From: Rhodanobacter sp.
GTDB lineage: Bacteria; Pseudomonadota; Gammaproteobacteria; Xanthomonadales; Rhodanobacteraceae
NCBI GenBank assembly: GCA_004298505.1
Contig: SCRO01000130.1
Location: 1 to 48,993 of the forward strand
Direction: 5' to 3'
Length of the DNA stretch: 48,993 nt
Made by a program: the position numbers and the translations under genes. How positions within the stretch are numbered: the first letter of the stretch is position 1; each line of letters starts with the position of its first letter. The notes beneath the pieces were generated by a model. That model was not told the DNA's origin. It did no database searches and worked only from the letters and a program-made list of their open reading frames with translations. Below, one piece after another: positions 20,247 to 30,728 of this stretch.

Positions 20247-20583
20247 TACCGAACTGCCGGCCATCCCGGCCAAGCGTTACTTCACCATCGGTGAAGTGGG
20301 CGAGCTGTGCGGTGTAAAGCCCCACGTGCTGCGCTACTGGGAACAGGAGTTTCCTGCGCTCAACCCGGTCAAGCGCCGCGGCAACCGTCGTTATTACCAG
20401 CGCCACGACGTGCTGATGATCCGCCAGATCCGCTCGCTGCTATACGACGAGGGCTTCACCATCACCGGTGCACGTGCTCGTCTGGAAGGCCCGCAGGCGC
20501 GACTGGAATCCAGCATATCGCACCAGATCGTGCATCAGGTCCGGATGGAACTGGAAGAAGTGCTCACGCTGCTGCGGCGTTGA
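20227..20583 (+). CDS. MerR-family transcriptional regulator
   Basis: A 118-residue protein with an N-terminal MerR winged helix-turn-helix ([20 protein letters not shown], then [20 protein letters not shown]) and a short C-terminal helix. It lacks a ligand or metal domain: there is no cysteine pair as in the metal sensors. This small regulator is habitually encoded directly after ihfA in gammaproteobacteria, and its target is unknown to me. The start overlaps ihfA by 20 bp, so the two are cotranscribed. Expected site: promoters with long spacers, which I could not identify here. Confidence 0.9.
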   Translation: MLDQGNNTELPAIPAKRYFTIGEVGELCGVKPHVLRYWEQEFPALNPVKRRGNRRYYQRHDVLMIRQIRSLLYDEGFTITGARARLEGPQARLESSISHQIVHQVRMELEEVLTLLRR

Positions 20584-20635
20584 AGGCTTCCGGACGCACC
20601 ATGCGAGCTGTTAGACTTGCTTGCTTGCCGAATGT

Positions 20636-20712
20636 CGGGGCGTAGCGCAGCCTGGTAGCGCATCTGCCTGGGGGGCAGAGGGTCGTCGGTTCGAATCCGG
20701 CCGCCCCGACCA
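20636..20712 (+). tRNA. tRNA-Pro (anticodon GGG)
   Basis: A 77-nt cloverleaf. Acceptor CGGGGCG pairs with CGCCCCG and is followed by an encoded ACCA end. The D arm is GCGCAGCCTGGTAGCGC. The anticodon stem TCTGC/GCAGA holds loop CTGGGGG with anticodon GGG. The T arm has GTTCGAAT. All stems pair fully. GGG reads CCC and CCU proline codons. Confidence 0.96.
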
Positions 20713-20780
20713 ATTTGGAAAGTATCGTCATGGCACCTGCGGGTGCCGTTTTCGTGTGCGCCCAGACTCCCGAGTACCGC

Positions 20781-20862
20781 AGGAGCCCGCTGGCGGGCGA
20801 TGCTTTTGATTTGATCCAACCTCGTGCATCAAAGGCAAGGCATCGCCCGCGAGCGGGCTCCT
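20781..20862. repeat. BIME-like inverted pair of REP arms
   Basis: Left arm AGGAGCCCGCTGGCGGGCGA (from 20781) and right arm CATCGCCCGCGAGCGGGCTC (from 20841) are inverted copies separated by about 36 bp. The separator itself contains TTGATTTGATCC and GTGCATCAA. It lies between tRNA-Pro and the serA 3' end. Confidence 0.8.
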
Positions 20863-20886
20863 AACCGTGGTGTGCCCATTCTCCCC

Positions 20887-22119
20887 TCAATACAGTACCC
20901 GGCTGCGCAATGTGCCCGGAATCGCCGCCAGCTTCGCCTTCAGCATGTTCGCCTGTGCCTCGTCGGCGCTCATATCGATCACCACGTAGCCGACCTCGCT
21001 GTCGGTCTGCAGGAACTGCGCGTCGATGTTGAGGTTGCCGGTGGAAAACAGCTCGTTGATCCGCGACAGCATGCCGGGCACGTTGCGATGGATGTGCAGC
21101 AGGCGGCGGCTGTGCGGATGCTCGGGCAGGGCGACCTCGGGGAAGTTCACTGCCGAGAGGGTGGAACCGTTGTCGCTGTAGCGCACCAGCTTGCTGGCAA
21201 CTTCGATACCGATATTGTCTTGTGCCTCCAGCGTGCTGCCGCCGATGTGGGGGGTCAGGATCACGTTGTCCATGCCAACCAGCGGCGAGACGAAGGCGTC
21301 GTCGTTACCCTTCGGTTCGGCCGGGAATACATCCACGGCCGCACCAGCCAGCCGGCCCTCGCGCAACGCCGTGGCCAGCGCGTCGATGTCCACCACGCTG
21401 CCGCGCGAGGCGTTGATCAGCATCGCGCCGGCGTGCATCTTCGCCAGCTGTTCGGCGCGAATCATCATCTGCGTGGCTGGAGTCTCCGGTACGTGCAGCG
21501 TGACCACGTCCGAGCGCTCCAGCAATTCGCCCAGGCTGGCGACGGCGCGCGCATTGCCCAGCGCCAGCTTGGCCTCGATGTCGTGGAAGATCACCCGCAT
21601 GCCCAGGCTCTCGGCCAGCACGCCGACCTGGGTACCGATGTGGCCGTAGCCGACGATGCCGAGCACCTTGTCGCGGGTCTCATAACTGCCGTTGGCCGAC
21701 TTGGCCCAGCCGCCGCGGTGGCACTGCGCGTTCTTGTGCGGAATGCCGCGCAGCAGCATGATCGCCTCGGCGATCACCAGCTCGGCCACGCTGCGCGTAT
21801 TCGAATAGGGGGCGTTGAATACCGGTACGCCGAGCCGGTGCGCAGCGCCCAGGTTCACCTGGTTGGTGCCGATGCAGAAGCAGCCCACGGCGATCAGGCG
21901 CTTCGCCTGTGCCAGTACCGCGTCGGTCAGCTGGGTGCGCGAGCGCAAGCCGACAATATGCGCATCGGCAATGCGTGCCTTGAGTTCGTCCTCCGGCAGC
22001 GATTTCGCATGGAGTTCGACCTGAGTGTAACCGGCGCGGTGAAACACCTCGACCGCACTGGCGCTGATCCCCTCCAGCAGCAATACCTTGATGTCCTGAC
22101 GGGGAAAGGAAGTTTGCAT
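20887..22119 (-). CDS. serA: D-3-phosphoglycerate dehydrogenase
   Basis: First enzyme of serine synthesis, oxidising 3-phosphoglycerate with NAD+. In several bacteria it also reduces 2-oxoglutarate to D-2-hydroxyglutarate. The 410-residue product has the D-isomer dehydrogenase fold with LGIVGYGHIGTQVGVLAESL (Rossmann glycine motif), NASRGSVVDIDALATAL, the catalytic TPHIGGSTLEAQ and a C-terminal ACT domain (HIHRNVPGMLSRINELFSTG) for serine feedback. This is the E. coli-like short form. It is divergent, across 122 bp, from a D-2-hydroxyglutarate dehydrogenase-like gene, which supports the dual activity. Confidence 0.95.
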   Translation of the reverse strand: MQTSFPRQDIKVLLLEGISASAVEVFHRAGYTQVELHAKSLPEDELKARIADAHIVGLRSRTQLTDAVLAQAKRLIAVGCFCIGTNQVNLGAAHRLGVPVFNAPYSNTRSVAELVIAEAIMLLRGIPHKNAQCHRGGWAKSANGSYETRDKVLGIVGYGHIGTQVGVLAESLGMRVIFHDIEAKLALGNARAVASLGELLERSDVVTLHVPETPATQMMIRAEQLAKMHAGAMLINASRGSVVDIDALATALREGRLAGAAVDVFPAEPKGNDDAFVSPLVGMDNVILTPHIGGSTLEAQDNIGIEVASKLVRYSDNGSTLSAVNFPEVALPEHPHSRRLLHIHRNVPGMLSRINELFSTGNLNIDAQFLQTDSEVGYVVIDMSADEAQANMLKAKLAAIPGTLRSRVLY

Positions 22120-22241
22120 CGTATCGACCCTAGTGTGGAGGAACCCCTACTATGCCAGAGCCTGAGACAAATTGCGGCACCGCAGCACTAGACGCGGAGT
22201 GATGCGGCTGGCAGGCTGTGCGAATGACCCCGGAGCCCCGC

Positions 22242-23633
22242 ATGTCCAACCCCCGTCTTGCCCAATTGAACCGCCGCTTGCCTGGGTTGCGAGTGCTTGC
22301 CGAAGCCGGCGACCTGGAGCATTACGGGCGCGACTGGACACGCCGCTGGACACCGGCGCCATTGGCGATTGCCCTGCCGGACACGGTCGAAGAAGTGCAG
22401 GCCGTCGTACGCTGGGCGAACGACGAGCGGGTTGCAGTCGTGCCGTCCGGTGGCCGCACCGGCCTGTCCGGTGGCGCTGTGGCAGCGAACGGCGAGCTGG
22501 TGCTCAGCCTGGAGCGGATGAACCGGGTGCTGGATTTCAACGCGGTGGATCGCACCCTCACCGTGCAACCGGGAATGATCCTGCAGCAGGTGCACGAGGC
22601 GGCGCATGAGCATGGCTTGGTCTATCCCGTCGATTTCGCCGCACGTGGTTCGTGCTCGATCGGCGGCAACATAGCGACCAATGCTGGCGGCATCCGGGTG
22701 ATCCGTCATGGCAACACGCGCGAATGGATTGCCGGCCTGAAGGTGGTCGCCGGCAACGGCGAGTTGCTGGAGCTCAACCGCGGCCTGATCAAGAACTCCA
22801 GCGGCTACGACTTTCGCCAGCTCATGATCGGATCCGAAGGCACGCTGGGCATCGTGGTCGAAGCCACGCTGAAGCTCACCGAGCCACCGCCGCCGTCCCG
22901 GGTAATGTTGTTGGCACTGCCGGACATGGGTGCGCTGATGGAGGTGTTCGCGCTGTTTCGTGCGCGACTGGCGCTGCAGGCGTTCGAGTTCTTTACCGAC
23001 GTCGCGCTGCAGCATGTGTTGGCGCATGGTGCGCAACGCGCCATCGAGGGCAATCACCCGTACTATGTGGTTGCCGAGTTCGATGCGGCCGATGAGCGGC
23101 AGCAGGAAGCGGCGCTGGTCGCGTTCGAACGCGCGCTGGAGCAGGGTTGGGTCAGCGACGGCGTGATTGCGCAGAGCGAGGCCCAGGCCGCGGCCCTGTG
23201 GCGACTGCGCGAAGGCATTACCGAGAGCCTGGCGCCGCGGCGACCGTACAAGAACGACGTGTCGGTGAGAGTCAGCGCGGTGCCGGGTTTCCTGGAGGAG
23301 ATGCAGGCCTTGCTGGCGAACGAATATCCCGGCATCGAGGTGGTCTGGTTTGGTCACATTGGCGACGGCAACCTGCATATCAACGTGTTGCGGCCGGACG
23401 ATCTGGCTGAAGCTGCCTTTATCGCCCAATGCGAGCAGGTAACCCGGCTGCTGGCGGCGACCCTGCAACGTCACGGCGGCAGCATTTCGGCCGAGCACGG
23501 CATCGGCCTGGTCAAGCGCGCTTACCTTGCAAGCACCCGCAGCGCCGCGGAGATCGCGCTGATGCAGGGCGTGCGCAAGGTGTTCGATCCGCACGGCATC
23601 CTCAATCCAGGCAAGCTGTTCGAAGCCGACTGA
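22242..23633 (+). CDS. FAD-linked oxidase, probable D-2-hydroxyglutarate dehydrogenase
   Basis: A 463-residue FAD enzyme of the GlcD/D2HGDH group. The PCMH-type FAD domain carries VVPSGGRTGLSGGAVAANG and FAARGSCSIGGNIATNAGGI. The C-terminal domain has the metal-ligand motif WFGHIGDGNLHINVL and the end motif SAEHGIGLVKRAYL. Glycolate or D-lactate oxidase subunits look similar, so substrate is inferred from context: the gene is divergent from serA, and D2HGDH is known to recycle the D-2-hydroxyglutarate made by SerA. Start ATG 22242 has CCGGAG 7 bases upstream; 22224 is an in-frame alternative. Confidence 0.82.
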   Translation: MSNPRLAQLNRRLPGLRVLAEAGDLEHYGRDWTRRWTPAPLAIALPDTVEEVQAVVRWANDERVAVVPSGGRTGLSGGAVAANGELVLSLERMNRVLDFNAVDRTLTVQPGMILQQVHEAAHEHGLVYPVDFAARGSCSIGGNIATNAGGIRVIRHGNTREWIAGLKVVAGNGELLELNRGLIKNSSGYDFRQLMIGSEGTLGIVVEATLKLTEPPPPSRVMLLALPDMGALMEVFALFRARLALQAFEFFTDVALQHVLAHGAQRAIEGNHPYYVVAEFDAADERQQEAALVAFERALEQGWVSDGVIAQSEAQAAALWRLREGITESLAPRRPYKNDVSVRVSAVPGFLEEMQALLANEYPGIEVVWFGHIGDGNLHINVLRPDDLAEAAFIAQCEQVTRLLAATLQRHGGSISAEHGIGLVKRAYLASTRSAAEIALMQGVRKVFDPHGILNPGKLFEAD

Positions 23634-23659
23634 GGTCTGGAAAATGCCGCCCGTGCTAG

Positions 23660-24655
<996 letters not shown>

Positions 24656-24678
24656 GCGCCCGTCGCGACAGAGCGGGT

Positions 24679-24702
24679 AGGAGCCCGCTCGCGGGCGATG
24701 CT
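24679..24702 (+). repeat. REP-like palindrome, single arm
   Basis: AGGAGCCCGCTCGCGGGCGATGCT, 24 bp after pip; same family as 15251 and 20781. No inverted partner is present here. Confidence 0.8.
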
Positions 24703-24726
24703 TCTGCTCTTGATGCACGAGCAAAC

Positions 24727-24960
24727 TCAAACTCCTGCGGTTGATCTTAAGCCGTTCGTCAGCAGCTGCCTGGTGCTGAAAATCCTGTCGCCGGCGTCAC
24801 CGAGGCCGGGCAGGGGGTAGCCATGCCCGTTCAATCGTTCGTCGATCGCCGCGGTGTAGATCTCGATCTCCGGATGGGTTGACTCTAGCCGCTTGCGGCC
24901 TTTGGGCGCGGCGACCAGGAACAGGCCCCTGATCCGGTACACCCGCACGTGGCGCGACAC
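24727..24960 (-). pseudogene. upp: Remnant of uracil phosphoribosyltransferase (C-terminal quarter only)
   Basis: A 77-codon open frame whose residues 12-63 (24927-24772) match the C-terminal end of Upp: [20 protein letters not shown], then [20 protein letters not shown] and [10 protein letters not shown], against [20 protein letters not shown] and following in E. coli. It contains the uracil-binding loop (TAAID, GLGDAGD) but nothing of the PRPP-binding first three quarters; bases above 24930 show no Upp similarity in any frame. It is therefore a truncated relic, and the enzyme would need another gene for function. The comparison is from memory of the family. Confidence 0.75.
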
Positions 24961-25038
24961 CCGAGCTTGGCGAAGCGGCCCTGCGCACGCACGCTGGCGG
25001 TTGCGCGTGGGCAGGGTCGTTGCTGTTGGCGGTGGCGC

Positions 25039-25407
25039 TTATGTTGCCGTCGATGCCTCGGCGCCGTCGCCCTTCAGGCAATGGCTCATGAAGACCTTGC
25101 GCTCGGCGCCCTTGAGCGCCTTGGCCTTGGCGTCGGCGTTGCAGGTTTTCATCTTTCCCTGCTGGGTCTGTCGGGCCGACGGTGCAGCCGCTGCGTGGCC
25201 TTTCAGGCAGGAACCCATGAAGGTCTTGCGTTCGGCACCCTTCTTGCCGGTCGCCTGCTTATTGCAGTCGATCATGCGTTGTTGCTGGGCGGTATGCGGT
25301 TTGCTGGCCGGCGCCGCTGTGCTGGATGGTGGGGCGGCGGCGAAGGCGACACCGGCGAAGGCAAAGGCGACGCTGGTGGCAAGCATGCGTAGAGACATCG
25401 ACATCAT
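25039..25407 (-). CDS. PsiF-family small periplasmic protein with duplicated motif
   Basis: A 122-residue exported protein: signal peptide MMSMSLRMLATSVAFAFAGV with cleavage after AFA, a Pro/Ser/Ala linker, then two copies of the PsiF repeat. The copies are QRMIDCNKQATGKKGAERKT with FMGSCLKG, and GKMKTCNADAKAKALKGAER with VFMSHCLKG. Each repeat has two cysteines. PsiF is phosphate-starvation induced in E. coli; its biochemical role is unknown. AGGGAGGA lies 5 bases before the ATG at 25407. No Pho box was found by eye. It is oriented like the upstream aminotransferase gene, 149 bp away. Confidence 0.85.
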   Translation of the reverse strand: MMSMSLRMLATSVAFAFAGVAFAAAPPSSTAAPASKPHTAQQQRMIDCNKQATGKKGAERKTFMGSCLKGHAAAAPSARQTQQGKMKTCNADAKAKALKGAERKVFMSHCLKGDGAEASTAT

Positions 25408-25556
25408 GGAGTCCTCCCTGGGTTAACCGGCGGTTGCCGGCTGAAGGAGTCTATGTCCGACGGATGCTGCGGGAAGTAGGCCAAATCCGACGCACGCGAA
25501 GTATTTGGCTGCGGCGAGCGGAGGGCCGTCGCCGCAGCTGTACCGCTCGCGCAAAT

Positions 25557-27053
25557 TCAGGCAGCTGCGGCCTTGGTCTTGCGCGGCCCTTCCTGGAGCG
25601 CCCTGCGCACGTGCGACACGATCAGGTCCACCTCGGCGCTGGTGACCTTGAAGTGCGGGGTGAAGCGCAGCGAGTTGCTGCCGCCGTGGATCACGCCGAT
25701 GCCATGTTCGCGCATGTATTCCTCGGTCGAACCGGCGCCGTAGCACTTGTACTCCGCAGCCAGTTCGCAGGAGAACAGCAAGCCGGTGCCCTGTACCTTG
25801 GTGATCAGGCCGCCGAGCTCGTTCTTCAGCGCGTTGAGCTTGTCGACGAACTCCTTGCCGCGCTCGCGGATGTTGTTGCGCACCTCCTCGCTCAGTTCGC
25901 CCAACGCGGCCAGCGCCACGTCCAGCGCACGCGGGTTCGCGGTCATCGTGTTGCCGTAGATCCCCTTGCGGTAGAGCTTGGCGGTGGCGTCGGTGACGGC
26001 CAGCACCGACAACGGATACTGGCCGGCGTTGAGCGCCTTGGAGAAGGTCTCCATGTCGGGTGCCGGCAGTTTTTCGAAACCGGGATAGTCGGTGATCGAC
26101 AGCACGCCGTGTGCGCGCAGGCCGGCCTGGATCGAATCGACCAGCAGCAGGCTGCCGTGCGATTCGGTCAGGGTGCGGGCGGCCTGGTAGAACTCGACGG
26201 TGACGGCACGGCCCGGGTCGCCTTCGCCCATCACCGGCTCCAGGAACATCGCCTCGATGAACCAGCCGTGCTTGTCTGCCTCGGCGAACGCGGCTTCCAA
26301 CTGCGCCACGTCATAGGGTTCCACGGTGATCACGCTGTCTTCGTGGCGGTAGCTGGCCAGATGCTGTTGGTAGACCTTGCGCGAAGAATCGGAATACAGC
26401 GCCGGCTTGTCGGTGCGGCCGTGGAAGGCACCCTTGACCGCCAGGCGTTTGATCGTGCGGCTCGCATAGCGGGCGCCGGCGTCCGTCATGGCCTTGGCGT
26501 TGACGTCGGCGATGCGGCACGCCAGCGACACGGATTCAGAGCCCGAATTCAGGCACATGTAACGGTGGTACGGGCTGCCGCCACGGTGGCGGCCGAGTTC
26601 CCCGTTCATCGCCGCGGTGAAGCGCAACTGCGCCACGCTGGGCGACATCACGTTGGCCATCACCTGCGGGCGGGCCAGGGCCGCCAGGATCGCCGGATCG
26701 TTGTGGCCAAAGCCGAGCATGCCGTAGCCGCCGCTGTCGTGCAGCACCGCGCCCTTCAGGGTGACGATCCACGGCCCGCGTGCGGCCGCCGGCAAATAGG
26801 GGTTGACCGCATCGTCCGGGTAGAAATTCACGAACCCGGCCTGTGCCTTGACCAGTTGCTCGAGCTCGTCGAGTTTCAGAAAATCGGTCAGGTCGGCGCG
26901 TAATTCCCGGTGCTGCGCCACGGCTTCGGCAACCGCCTGCTCGAGCAGGGAATCCTTCACCGCCATCCGTTCGATGCTGGCGTCGTCCAGGCCGATGGTG
27001 CGCGGCTTGCCGCCGAATTCGCGCAGTTCGCGCAGTTGGTCGATGATGCCCAT
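25557..27053 (-). CDS. Class III PLP-dependent aminotransferase
   Basis: A 498-residue cytosolic fold-type I transaminase. Family marks: CLNSGSESVSLACRIADVNA (cofactor phosphate region), KGAFHGRTDKPA, LEPVMGEGDPGRAV, DSIQAGLRAHG (Asp306 to the pyridine nitrogen, Gln309), FSKALNAGQYPLSV with PLP Lys339, and GNTMTANPRALDVALAAL. The N-terminal extension of about 60 residues before the core is longer than in ornithine or GABA transaminases. I cannot name the substrate; L-lysine 6-aminotransferase-like or GABA-like activity are possible. Start ATG 27053 has GAGGAGGATTC just upstream. Confidence 0.85.
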   Translation of the reverse strand: MGIIDQLRELREFGGKPRTIGLDDASIERMAVKDSLLEQAVAEAVAQHRELRADLTDFLKLDELEQLVKAQAGFVNFYPDDAVNPYLPAAARGPWIVTLKGAVLHDSGGYGMLGFGHNDPAILAALARPQVMANVMSPSVAQLRFTAAMNGELGRHRGGSPYHRYMCLNSGSESVSLACRIADVNAKAMTDAGARYASRTIKRLAVKGAFHGRTDKPALYSDSSRKVYQQHLASYRHEDSVITVEPYDVAQLEAAFAEADKHGWFIEAMFLEPVMGEGDPGRAVTVEFYQAARTLTESHGSLLLVDSIQAGLRAHGVLSITDYPGFEKLPAPDMETFSKALNAGQYPLSVLAVTDATAKLYRKGIYGNTMTANPRALDVALAALGELSEEVRNNIRERGKEFVDKLNALKNELGGLITKVQGTGLLFSCELAAEYKCYGAGSTEEYMREHGIGVIHGGSNSLRFTPHFKVTSAEVDLIVSHVRRALQEGPRKTKAAAA

Positions 27054-27345
27054 GGTGAATCCTCCTCAAGCTCCGCTGGATAGCATGATGTCTGGTCGGC
27101 GGGTGATGAAAGCGCGGCGGGAAACGCGCGCTGGCAGGCGTTTCCTCAATGTTTTCAGCTCTTTCTGGCGGTGGATCGCGATCGTTTGCGGCCGTCTCTT
27201 TCCTCACAGGATACGCTGCCGCAACGGCCGCCGTAACCCCGCGGCATCCTGTGGATGACGCCTGTCACCCCCCTGCGGGTTGATGCGGGGGATTGCCGAC
27301 AAGCACCTGTTTGGCCAAGGATAAACGGCACAGGAGGAGCCTTGC

Positions 27346-27640
27346 ATGTACCACCTCCGAGATCCGCTTGCCTGCCTCAAGGGTGTCGTCAAACATTATG
27401 GCCAGCTCACTGCGCTTGACGGAGAAGCGGCCGTACGCAAAATTGGCCGGTGGCCAGCCGCGGCGCGTCAGTTTGCGCTGGCATTGTGCGGCTGATCCGA
27501 GCTGTTGTTTCTCGACGAGCCGACCGTGGATATGGATATCGAGGCCCGCCAGAAGCTGTCGGCGGCGATCCGCCAGTTGTTGGCCGAAGGCTGTTCGGTG
27601 TTGCTGACCGGATCGAGGGGTATCGGTTGGCGCGCCAGAA
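27346..27640 (+). pseudogene. Decayed ABC-transporter ATPase gene
   Basis: A strong AGGAGGAG site precedes ATG 27346. The frame then reads LKGVVKHYGQLTALDG, the usual start of an ABC-2-type exporter ATPase. About 100 residues including Walker A and the Q-loop are missing. A signature-like LAGGQPRRV appears in the +1 frame (near 27441-27468), then a TGA at 27493-27495, then in the original frame ELLFLDEPTVDMDIEARQKL and [17 protein letters not shown] (Walker B and D-loop). The switch His region is gone. A large deletion, two small frame changes and a stop make it non-functional. It ends about 90 bp before queA. Confidence 0.75.
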
Positions 27641-27730
27641 GGGCTGGATGCAGACGGCCGCGCTATCCATGGCGCAAGCGCTGGCCGGCTGCAGCATAAT
27701 GCCCGGTTCTCCATCCTGGTCACAGCTGCC

Positions 27731-28762
27731 TTGAAGAAGTCCGATTTCGATTTTTGCCTGCCGCATGAGCTGATCGCGCAGGTACCGTTGCCGCAGCGTT
27801 CGGCCAGCCGCATGCTGCTACTCGACGTGGCGGCGCAGTCGCGGCAGGACCGCATGTTTGCCGAGCTGCCGGAGATCTTGCGCCCGGGGGATCTGCTGGT
27901 GTTCAACGACACGCGGGTGCTTCCGGCGCGCCTGTACGGGCGCAAGGAAAGCGGCGGCGCGGTCGAGATCCTGCTTGAACGCATCACCGGCGCGCACGAG
28001 GCGATCGTGCAGCTGGGGGTCAGCAAGAAGCCGAAGGAGGGTGGCCGGATCGAGCTGGCTGACGGCAGCCATGCCGTGGTGCTGGGACGCGACGACGACT
28101 TTTTCCGACTGCGTTTCGAGGCGCCCGAACCGTTGGAGAAACTGCTGTTGAAACTGGGCGAGATGCCGCTGCCACCGTACATCGAGCGGCACGCCGACGC
28201 CAGCGACATGGAGCGCTACCAGACCGTGTTCGCGCGCGAGCCGGGCGCGGTGGCAGCGCCCACCGCGGGCCTGCATTTTGACGAGGCGACCCTGGTCCGG
28301 CTGCGCGAGCGCGGCGTCGAATTTGGTTACATCACGTTGCATGTCGGGGCCGGCACGTTCCAGCCGGTGCGTGCCGATGATCTGAAGGATCACCACATGC
28401 ACACGGAATGGCTGAATGTCGGCGCGCACCTGATCGGGCAGATTCGCCGCATCCGTGCCCACGGCGGCCGGGTGATCGCCGTGGGCACCACCGTAGTGCG
28501 TGCACTGGAGAGCGCCAGCACGGATGGCGTGCTGTATCCATTCTCCGGCGAGACGCAGATCTTCATCTTCCCCGGCTACCGTTTCAGCAGTATCGATGGC
28601 CTGCTCACCAATTTCCACTTGCCACAATCGACCCTGCTGATGCTGGTATCGGCGCTGGCCGGGCGCGAGTTCATCCTCGACAGCTACCGCCATGCGGTCG
28701 AGCAGCGCTACCGCTTCTTCTCCTATGGCGATGCGATGCTGATCTTGCCACCCGGTCTCTGA
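27731..28762 (+). CDS. queA: S-adenosylmethionine:tRNA ribosyltransferase-isomerase
   Basis: Transfers and isomerises the ribosyl group of SAM onto 7-aminomethyl-7-deazaguanine in tRNA to make epoxyqueuosine. The 343-residue product has [79 protein letters not shown] and [15 protein letters not shown], all QueA hallmarks. The start is TTG at 27731, giving [20 protein letters not shown] as in relatives; no in-frame ATG or GTG lies nearby. It is followed by tgt across a 160-bp repeat-filled gap. Confidence 0.95.
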   Translation: MKKSDFDFCLPHELIAQVPLPQRSASRMLLLDVAAQSRQDRMFAELPEILRPGDLLVFNDTRVLPARLYGRKESGGAVEILLERITGAHEAIVQLGVSKKPKEGGRIELADGSHAVVLGRDDDFFRLRFEAPEPLEKLLLKLGEMPLPPYIERHADASDMERYQTVFAREPGAVAAPTAGLHFDEATLVRLRERGVEFGYITLHVGAGTFQPVRADDLKDHHMHTEWLNVGAHLIGQIRRIRAHGGRVIAVGTTVVRALESASTDGVLYPFSGETQIFIFPGYRFSSIDGLLTNFHLPQSTLLMLVSALAGREFILDSYRHAVEQRYRFFSYGDAMLILPPGL

Positions 28763-28785
28763 TCATCTGCCGCTGCACGTACGTA

Positions 28786-28878
28786 GATCCCGCTCGCGGG
28801 CGACGCTGTTTGGCCGGGAATCGGGAATCGGGAATCGGGAATCGCAAGAGCAAGAACATCGCCCGCGAGCGGGCTCCT
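28786..28878. repeat. Composite BIME: REP arms flanking a GGGAATC array
   Basis: A left arm GATCCCGCTCGCGGGCGACG (from 28786) and an inverted right arm CATCGCCCGCGAGCGGGCTC (from 28857) enclose four GGGAATC units (28816-28844). It fills the queA-tgt gap (28763-28922) almost completely. The left arm is diverged (GATCCC for GAGCCC). Confidence 0.85.
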
Positions 28879-28922
28879 TAGGGACGTAGGTGCGGCGGCG
28901 TCAAACCCGGGATAATCACTGA

Positions 28923-30063
<1,141 letters not shown>

Positions 30064-30065
<2 letters not shown>

Positions 30066-30150
30066 GAGCCCGCTGGCGGGCGATGCTGTTGCACTTGCTT
30101 TTGCGATTCCCGATTCCCGGCCAAAGGGCATCGCCCGCGAGCGGGCTCCT
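30064..30150. repeat. Composite BIME between tgt and yajC
   Basis: Left arm AGGAGCCCGCTGGCGGGCGA (from 30064) and inverted right arm CATCGCCCGCGAGCGGGCTC (from 30129) enclose two ATTCCCG units (30105-30120). It has the same architecture as 28786-28878 with the inner array in the opposite orientation. It begins 2 bp before the tgt stop codon is complete. Confidence 0.85.
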
Positions 30151-30219
30151 ACATGGTCTTGGCCACGGGTTGGCCTGGCCATGGGACTTCTCGGCCGTGC
30201 ACGGGTCGGGGACGCATGG

Positions 30220-30225
30220 CATAAT
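30220..30225 (+). promoter_or_regulatory. Candidate -10 element before yajC
   Basis: CATAAT, 65 bp before yajC, with no good -35. A hairpin-forming stretch GGCGTTCAGC/GCTGATGACGCC (30242-30270, imperfect) follows it in the leader. This may provide yajC-secDF expression beyond the repeat. Confidence 0.25.
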
Positions 30226-30284
30226 CGAGAATCTTTTATCAGGCGTTCAGCTGAAATTGCTGATGACGCCATAACTTGCGAGAC

Positions 30285-30617
30285 ATGATGATGAGTTTTC
30301 CGCTTTCCCCCGTGATCGCCGAAGCCACGCCACAACAAGGCGGCGGCATGTCCCTGATCATCATGATGGTGGTGCTGTTCGGCCTCATGTATTTCATGAT
30401 GATCCGGCCGCAGATGAAGCGGCAGAAGGAACACCGAGCGCTGATCGCCGCCCTGGCCAAGGGTGACGAGGTGGTCACCAACGGCGGTCTGGCTGGTCGT
30501 GTGGAAGAAGTGGGCGAGACCTTCATCACGGTCGAAATCGCGGCCAACGTAAAGGTGAAGCTGCAGAAGGGCGCCGTGCAACAGGTGCTGCCCAAGGGTT
30601 CACTGAAGTCCGTTTGA
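30285..30617 (+). CDS. yajC: Sec translocase accessory subunit YajC
   Basis: Small inner-membrane protein of the SecDF-YajC complex. The 110-residue product has a short N-terminus, one membrane helix (SLIIMMVVLFGLMYFMMIRP) followed by QMKRQKEHRALIAALAKGDE and VVTNGGLAGRV, the standard YajC cytosolic domain. Three in-frame ATGs at 30285, 30288 and 30291 make the exact start uncertain. It precedes secD by 111 bp. The gap carries an inverted repeat CCGCGG/CCGCGG followed by CTTTG, perhaps a weak terminator. Confidence 0.93.
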   Translation: MMMSFPLSPVIAEATPQQGGGMSLIIMMVVLFGLMYFMMIRPQMKRQKEHRALIAALAKGDEVVTNGGLAGRVEEVGETFITVEIAANVKVKLQKGAVQQVLPKGSLKSV

Positions 30618-30728
30618 TGCCGACGAGGTTGCGCCTGGTGGTTGGCGGCGACGACTCTTGCGCATCCAGGCTTTTCTATTGTTGCTACCGCCGCGGCCAG
30701 GTTGCCGCGGCTTTGACGGGTTCAAGGC

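Noticed and set aside
25326-26903. A 525-codon plus-strand frame opposite the class III aminotransferase
   Set aside because: The minus-strand aminotransferase has all its motifs; the plus frame shows none.
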